This document shows, piece after piece, positions 58,481-64,000 of a stretch of DNA of 64,000 nt; position 1 is the first letter of the stretch; every line of letters begins with the position of its first letter. Location of the stretch: assembly GCF_963169125.1 (NCBI RefSeq), contig NC_084797.1:96621868-96685867 (forward strand). The letters are read 5' to 3'. Both the position numbers and the translations under genes were made by a program. Origin of the DNA: Humulus lupulus. Its lineage: Eukaryota > Streptophyta > Magnoliopsida > Rosales > Cannabaceae. The notes beneath the pieces were generated by a model, which worked only from the letters and a program-made list of their open reading frames with translations, made no database searches and was not told where the DNA came from.

Positions 58481-58999
58481 TCCGTCAGTGAATAGCTTCC
58501 ACGAAGGAGCCTCAACTTGAGTTTCAGGTGCACTAGGCTTTTCACTCTGTTCGCTGTCTGGGAGTTCAGTAAACTCGGCAATGAAATCAGCCAAGACTTG
58601 TCCTTTTACTGCTGCTCGCGGTGAGTATGTTATATCGAACTGTCCGAGTTCGACTGCCCATTTCAATAAACGACCAGTAGCTTCCGGCTTTTGTAGAACT
58701 TGTCGAAGGGGCTGATCAGTCAGGATTGTGATTGGATGGGCTTGGAAGTAAGAACGTAACTTCCGCGAGGCCAAAATTAGGCAATAGGCTAATCTTTCAA
58801 TGGGAGGATACCACAATTTGGCCCCAACTAACCTCTTGCTCACATAATACACCGCCTTTTGTACGCCTTCTTCTTCTCTTACTAGCACCGCACTAGCAGC
58901 ATATTCGGTGATCGCCAGGTAAATGAACAAAGTTTCTCCATCTATAGGCTTTGATAAGACAGGAGGCTGTGCCATGTGGGCTTTTAAGGCTTGGAATGC
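58469..58999 (-). pseudogene. pol: Standard RNase H of the Tat element
   Basis: Begins after a TAG at 59000 and reads ETLFIYLAITEYAASAVLV (the first catalytic Asp is replaced in this copy), AVYYVSKRLVGAKLWYPPIE, YFQAHPITILTDQPLRQVL and WAVELGQFDITYSPR. It ends in an acidic linker before the second RNase H. 168 codons are open. Confidence 0.85.
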
Positions 59000-59925
59000 C
59001 TATTTGCAGTCTTCAGTCCACTCGAACTTCTTGTTGCCCCTAAGTAGACTGAAGAAAGGGACACATTTGTCCGTCGATTTTGAAATAAATCTACTGAGGG
59101 CTGCAATCCTTCCAGTCAAACTTTGCACATCTTTGATTTTTACCGGCGATTCCATATCGATCAGGGCTTTGATCTTTTCGGGATTGGCTTTGATTCCCCT
59201 CGAATTGACAATGAACCCCAAAAATTTCCCTGATCCTACTCCGAAGGAACACTTGAGAGGATTTAGCTTCATTTGGTACTTATTCAAAACATTGAGACAC
59301 TCTTGTAAATCCTTCACATGTCCTTCTGCCTTTTTTGACTTTACCAGCATGTCATCCACGTATACCTCCATGTTTACTCCGATCAACTCCTTAAACATGT
59401 GGTTAACTAGTCGCTGGTAAGTCATACCAACGTTTTTCAATCCGGAGGGCATTACTTTATAACAGTATAACCCTATATCGGTCCGAAAGCTAGTGTGATC
59501 CTCGTCAGGGGGATGCATACTAATATGATTGTATCCTGAGTATGCATCCATAAAAGAGAAGATCTCATGTCCTGCAGTTGCATCGACCAGCTGGTCGATC
59601 CTTGGGAGTGGGAAGCAATCCTTAGGGCAGGCTTTATTAAGGTCTGTGAAATCCACACAGGTTTTCCATTTTCCATTAGGCTTGGGAACCAGTACTGGAT
59701 TAGAGACCCACGATGGATAAAATGCCACCCTGATGAACCCATTCTCCTTTAGTTTTTCAACTTCTTCTTTTAAGGCTTTCGATCTATTTTTATTGAGCAG
59801 CCTTCTTTTCTGTTGCACGGGTGGAAAGCTTTTTTCGACGTTCAGGACATGGCTGATGACTGCAGGATCTATCCCAGCCATGTCTTTATGTGACCAGGCA
59901 AAAACTTCCTGGTTCTTCCTTCAAA
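59000..59925 (-). pseudogene. pol: Tat reverse transcriptase
   Basis: Uninterrupted for 293 codons from 59881. FIRVAFYPSWVSNPVLVPKP and KWKTCVDFTDLNKACPKD are followed by PLPRIDQLVDATAGHE, FMDAYSGYNHI, then the catalytic YVDD at 59351-59362, and FLGFIVNSRGIKANPEKI. Active-site residues look complete, but a stop at about 59922 upstream and at 59000 downstream cut it off from protease and RNase H. Confidence 0.92.
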
Positions 59926-60097
59926 ATTCCACCAGTGCGTGCTTTGTTGTTGCTTCCAAATTGTTTCCGACCTTTACAACTCTGGTCGGAAACTTTTTGT
60001 CAAGCTGGACCTCCTCAAGGTCCTCGACAGGTCCAACATCTTCCTCAAAATCCCCAAAGAGAGGATCTAAGTCTCTATCCTCACTTTGGGCAACACC

Positions 60098-60960
60098 TTA
60101 TTTGATGACTTCATCACCTGGTTGGGCTTGTATATAGATGGCCATCTGTAACCTTTCTGGGGGAGCGCTCCTCGTTATTACCTTCTTGGCCTTAGTAATT
60201 GAGGCATTATAGCACTCCCTTGCTTCCCTCTGATTTCCCAACACGCGTCCTACCCCTGTGTTTGTTGGGAATTTCATGGCCAGGTGCCATAATGAGGTGA
60301 CAGCCCGAAGGTCAACCAGTATGGGTCTTCCTATTACAGCATTGTAAGGCAAAGGACAATCGACTACTATGAAAGTAGTGAGTAATGTCCTAGTAGTGGG
60401 TGTTGTACCTGCTGTTACTGGAAATCTGATTGACCATGTTGGAGCGAGTCCCTCACCAGAGAAACCATAAATTGTTTGGTTACAAGGCTCCAAGTCCTTG
60501 ACGGATAACTTCATTCGTTCCAGGGAAGATTTATACAGGATGTTAACTGAACTTCCTGTATCGACCAACACTCTCTTTACCATCATGTTGGCAATTTCAA
60601 CATCCACGACCAGCGGATCAGAATTCGGGAACCGGACATGCTGGGCATCGCAATCAGAGAAGGTTATTTCACCGTCCTCTGACTGAGCCTTCTTTGATGC
60701 CCGGTCCTCCATAGGCATCATCTCGATGTCCTGGTCGTGGCGTAGGTTCCGAGCATATCGTTCCCTTGCCTTCCTAGTGTTTCCCGCAAGGTGTGGTCCT
60801 CCGCAGATGGTGAGTAAAGTGTCAGCTACGGGATCAGGCTGCAAAGGTGGCGAGCGTTGGCGTGTAGGCGCTTGCTTGTTTCCACCTGGAGCCTCTCGTT
60901 GGGAAGCCCTCGAGGCCCGTACGTATCTCCTCAAGTGTCCTTGTCTAATAAGGAACTCGA
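60098..60960 (-). pseudogene. pol: Tat aspartic protease region
   Basis: Open for 278 codons (60934-60098). A Pro/Arg-rich linker is followed by ISF-like EITFSDCDAQHVRFPNSDPL, typical of Tat elements. The active site VLVDTGSSVNILY has its Asp at about 60562. LPYNAVIGRPIL is the second conserved protease motif. A TAA at 60098 separates it from the RT frame in the same register. Confidence 0.88.
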
Positions 60961-62973
60961 TTTCATCTTTCAGTTGGTTGCACTCGTTCGTATCGTGTCC
61001 GTAGTCATTATGAAAACAACAGAACTTGGCGGTATCCCTTTTTGAAATATCCTTTCAAATGGCAGCGGGTCTTTTGTAAGGCACACTGGAACTTGTGTCC
61101 TGATACACCACTGCTCGAGACTCAACACGGGCAATGTAGTTATTGAACCGTGGCTCAAAACGGTTGCCCTTAGTGCGCTTATTCTCAGAGGTGGAAGGTT
61201 CGTTAAGGGGTCTCTTCCCCCCATTTTTGCCGTTGCAGTTGCCATTCCCGTTGCCTTTACCGTTGCCGTTGGGTTTTGACCCATTGGCGGCAATGCCATC
61301 CTCGAGCTTGATGTATCGATCAGCTCGATCCAAGAATTCTTGGGTAGTCTTAACCCCATGCTTTCTAAGGCTACTCTATAGAGGCGTACGACGCCTAACT
61401 CCTGCAGTTAGGGCCATCATTTTGCCTTCGTCTCCCACTGTTTTGGCTCCAGCAGCTGCTCGCATAAAGCGCTGGACGTAATTTTTCAGTGGTTCTCCTT
61501 CTTGTTGGCATATCTCAAGCAGCTGGTTTGCCAAAGTTGGGTGCACACGACCCGCATAGAATTGTCCGTAAAACTCCTTTACGAACATCTCCCAAGATAC
61601 AATACTTGCAGGAGGGAATTTGAAAAACCACTCCTGTGCAGCATCAGAAAGTGTTGAAGGGAAGATCCTGCACCGAGCATCTTCAGACACCTTCTGAATG
61701 TCCATCTGTATCTCAAACTTATTGACATGAGATATCGGGTCACCATACCCGTCAAAGTTTGGAAGTGTGGCATCTTAAACTTACTGGGAGTCTCTGCCAT
61801 AGCTATCCTCTGAACAAAAGGAGTACCCCTTCTCCTATGGTACTCGATGTGAGACGTTCTTCCCCCGACCAGCTGTTGTACTGCTTGGTTCAGGGCATCT
61901 ATCTGGGCTTGCACGGCTTTAGGAATCACTGTGGCCTCTGCTGCTGGGGGAGTGTATTCATCGTGCCATTCTCGGCGGTCGTTGAGTACATCCCTTAAGT
62001 CTTCATCTCTTCTCCGTTGCTCGCTTGGTCCGAGCCGGTTAAAGACGTTGTTTTGTCTGAGCTGCCCCCCAGCGTTACATCTCGCTTGTTGGTCTTCTCT
62101 AGGTGGTGGGCTTCTGCCTCCACCTCTCTCTTCATTTCTCCAACCGGCATTCCCTCTGCCTGAGTTAGCCTCATTGTATCCATGCCCATCTCTGAACCTT
62201 GATTAACTATGGTGGGACTGATTTTCCCCTCGGTTGCCTCCTCGGGCTGGAACTTCCCGAGCGTTAGGGGGAGGCCTGCGCTGGTCGGTAGGTCCCCGTG
62301 CATTATCATGCCGTGGGGGGCCCCTGACCACAGAGCTTATCTCCGAGTTCCTTCTGTTGCCAGAAGGATGCTGTCTCTTGCTTGGTGGGTTCGACTCTTC
62401 ACCCCCTTGGCATCTAGGACTGCAAGACTGTTGCCCGACCCTATTCTGCCTTGGTTGTGGGGGATTGCCTCGACCAGCCTGGGATGGAGGTTGCATCTCA
62501 GGATCCCTTGGTGGGACATCATCCTGAGGCATTGGTGGTTGCTCCGGCCTTTGAGGACTCGTTGGCTGGATTAGAGGGCTAGGATTGGGACCCCTTTGAG
62601 GTGGCCCATTCGAGGGTTGATCAAGCTACGAGGTAGGTGCAGCCTGATTCCTAGCCAATTGCAGGGCTACTTCGAGGGCTGCCATGGCCTCCCTCTGACG
62701 ACGGTCCATCTTCGCCTGTCTTTCACTCAGCTCTTGGTGCTGACACTCTATTTCTTGCTGTTGTCGTGCCATATTCTCCGCAGCACTTTCTTGACTGGCC
62801 CTCAGATTGGCCAATTCATCTTGCAATACTCCCAGGATATTTCTTAGCGTTTCAGAGTCCAGTTCCTCCTCATCAAATTCCAAGTGTGGCTCATTTTTTG
62901 CCATGTTCGGAAGAGGAGGTTGAGATGGTACAGCGCCAGCCGTCTGCCCAGTCTTCTTTGTTGTTTTCGCCAT
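60961..62973 (-). pseudogene. gag: Tat gag
   Basis: The start at 62973 (MAKTTKKTGQTAG) leads into a coiled coil (62800-62650) and a Pro/Arg/Gln-rich disordered part. The capsid segment is CRIFPSTLSDAAQEWFFKF and FVKEFYGQFYAG (61600-61700). A basic Asn/Gly/Lys tract and a knuckle-like CCFHNDYGHDTNEC (about 61000-61030) follow. Stops at 62626 (TAG), 62203 (TAA), 61376 (TAG) and 61055 (TGA) and one frameshift near 61765 break an otherwise continuous frame. Confidence 0.88.
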
Positions 62974-62997
62974 TAGTGCTTCAACAATCTCGTCTCA

Positions 62998-63020
62998 AGC
63001 TCTCAATGAAAGAACCAGAA
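62998..63020 (-). other. Candidate primer-binding site of the Tat element
   Basis: The minus strand after the 5' LTR end reads TTC then TGGTTCTTTCATTGAGAG. TGG at this spot is the expected start of a primer site, but I cannot name the tRNA. Confidence 0.45.
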
Positions 63021-63617
63021 TGTTGACCCTTGTTTTGGTCAACTGACACGGAATCAAATGCTTGATGTGATGAAAGGTGTTGAAATAGATCTACGGGGAA
63101 GAACAGTAAACGCCACAACAAATTATAGTGGTTCGGCCCCACGAATTGGTAATGACCTACATCCACTGAAGTTATTATTAATATTAATTCTCAAAGGAGT
63201 GATCAAAGAACTAGGGTTCTCTGAGTTTCACAGACCTTAGAGAGATGAATAATACAATCGTAAGATAATCGTTCTAATTCTGTTGTAAAGTATATACTTA
63301 AATCAGTCAAAAACTCCCTTCCTTGATCTATTTCTCTCTATTTATAGGCTCAAGGAGGATTACACGAATTAGTTACAAATATTCTTTCCTAAATAATCGG
63401 ATCATCGTGGATCATGGGAGATAATCTCGGATATGATTACAATTGTACAAGATTATCTCAAAATATATCGAGTATACGACCAGGCTAGTCGTATATAAAA
63501 TCCAAATATTACATCAGGGGAATCTCACTGGTCGATGGTCGAACAAAACTTCTGCCAGGTGTTAGCCACGTTTCAAAAACGCCTCCCACATCACCCATGC
63601 CTACTTTTTGGATAACA
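63021..63617 (-). repeat. 5' LTR of the Tat element
   Basis: 597 bp, the same length as its partner at 52005-52601, with about 28 substitutions and no net indel by eye. It contains the TATA box and the terminal hairpin. Confidence 0.93.
63337..63346 (-). promoter_or_regulatory. TATA box of the Tat 5' LTR
   Basis: Minus-strand TATAAATAGA followed by GAGAAATAGA, conserved at the same place in the 3' LTR (52321-52330). It would drive the full-length transcript toward gag. Confidence 0.65.
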
Positions 63618-63668
63618 AAAACATTTATATTTTCGCATTATCGAGTCTTGAAAATCTGGGTCGTTACA

Positions 63669-64000
63669 GCCAAAACCCATCTAATACTTACAGAACACAC
63701 ACTCTATCTCTCTCTTATACACGTTCTTTCTCTCCCTCTCTTATGCGCCGAAGAGTTTTGAATTTTGAATGAGAAACTTGAAGAATTAAGCTTGAGGACT
63801 GGGAAATTGAGGCTATGATTGTGAGGTACAGCTCAGGGACACCATTTGGATCTTCAAGGTAAGGGTTAAAGTTCAGTTGTTTGAGTGAATTCTACTGAAT
63901 TTTTGTTAGAACTTAGAGCTTGCATGAAGATGAATTCCAAGACTAGTTTTGGGTGTTTGATGAATGTAAGGAGCTGTTTATAGGTTGGTTATGATGTTTA
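63669..64000 (+). repeat. Family B-like hybrid LTR fragment at the window end
   Basis: Aligns with 39950-40290 of the hybrid 5' LTR (AGAATTAAGCTTGAGGACTG, CATGAAGATG, GTTGGTTATGATGTTTA), starting sharply after the family C LTR end. It continues beyond the window. Confidence 0.8.

Larger units (their letters stand above)
52005..63617 (-). mobile_element. Ty3/gypsy Tat-lineage retrotransposon, 11.6 kb, TSD AAAAC
   Basis: Both LTRs are 597 bp and run TGTTGACC to GGATAACA. AAAAC flanks the element at 52000-52004 and 63618-63622. The minus strand encodes gag, protease, RT, RNase H, a second (archaeal-type) RNase H, and integrase. The double RNase H and the VDFTDLNKACPKD motif place it in the Tat lineage. 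A separate antisense gene lies between pol and the 3' LTR. About 28 differences between the LTRs (counted by eye, roughly 4.7%) indicate a fairly young insertion. All genes carry stops or frameshifts. Confidence 0.92.
46684..63668 (+). repeat. Family C 3' LTR of the plus-strand chromovirus, twice interrupted
   Basis: Pieces at 46684-46707, 48014-52004 and 63623-63668 join into about 4.06 kb running TGTAACGTTCTGAG to GGGTCGTTACA. They align in reverse with 34553-38554. Two insertions with their own duplications separate the pieces. The two interruptions are younger than the LTR. Confidence 0.8.

Noticed and set aside
61995..62309. 104-codon minus-strand frame
   Set aside because: Different register from gag; the true gag frame continues here past an in-frame TAA with an Arg/Gly-rich sequence typical of the family.
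62209..62574. 121-codon plus-strand frame over the gag region
   Set aside because: Shadow of the Pro/Arg-rich part of Tat gag on the minus strand.

Overview
This is eukaryotic, almost certainly flowering-plant (eudicot-like), repetitive DNA. The evidence is plant LTR-retrotransposon lineages (Ty3/gypsy chromovirus, Ty3/gypsy Tat, Ty1/copia), a CACTA (En/Spm) transposon relic, primer-binding sites for initiator tRNA-Met, GT-AG introns and AT-rich spacers. I recognise no host gene, rRNA, tRNA or CRISPR array. The species cannot be told from the sequence. The coding pieces are transposon remnants, and every long one carries in-frame stops or frameshifts.

Layout. (1) 1-712 and 7961-8600 are one older sequence carrying four CGATATATCG palindromes. 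It is split by a rearranged gypsy remnant at 713-7955 (target-site duplication GTTCG), which has about 2.2-2.3 kb LTRs, a gag fragment on the minus strand and inverted LTR pieces. (2) 8.6-11.76 kb is a decayed CACTA transposon with a Ulp1-like protease region and subterminal repeats. (3) 12.2-15.6 kb is a decayed Ty1/copia gag-pol on the plus strand. (4) 15.75-16.95 kb is an LTR fragment of gypsy family B. (5) 16.95-19.0 kb is a minus-strand Ty1/copia LTR and pol relic; a minus-strand copia gag at 29.3-29.7 kb may be the other end of the same element. (6) About 19.05-28.2 kb is a minus-strand chromovirus: a roughly 4.1 kb LTR (family C) and the end of pol. Its LTR contains two later insertions, a solo LTR at 22037-22925 (TSD GATTC) and a family B gypsy remnant at 23516-27101 (TSD CATAG). 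(7) 31.3-39.3 kb is a family C solo LTR with a second, complete family C solo LTR (34553-38554, TSD TAAGC) inside it. (8) About 39.37-63.67 kb is a plus-strand chromovirus: hybrid 5' LTR, tRNA-Met primer site, an extra gag-like ORF, full but broken gag-pol, and a family C 3' LTR beginning at 46684. That 3' LTR holds a 1.3 kb solo LTR (46708-48008, TSD GGTAC) and a Tat element (52005-63617, TSD AAAAC). (9) 63669-64000 is another family B-like LTR piece.

The most interesting unit is the 11.6 kb Tat element. It has two 597-bp LTRs, a polypurine tract, gag-protease-RT-RNase H-second RNase H-integrase on the minus strand, and a separate multi-exon gene on the opposite strand between pol and the 3' LTR. 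Two introns of that gene keep GT-AG borders and reading phase. The order of nesting gives a relative history: Tat and the solo LTRs are younger than the family C elements that hold them. Boundaries marked by duplications were read directly from the sequence. Family names and functions rest on recognised protein motifs, not on database searches.
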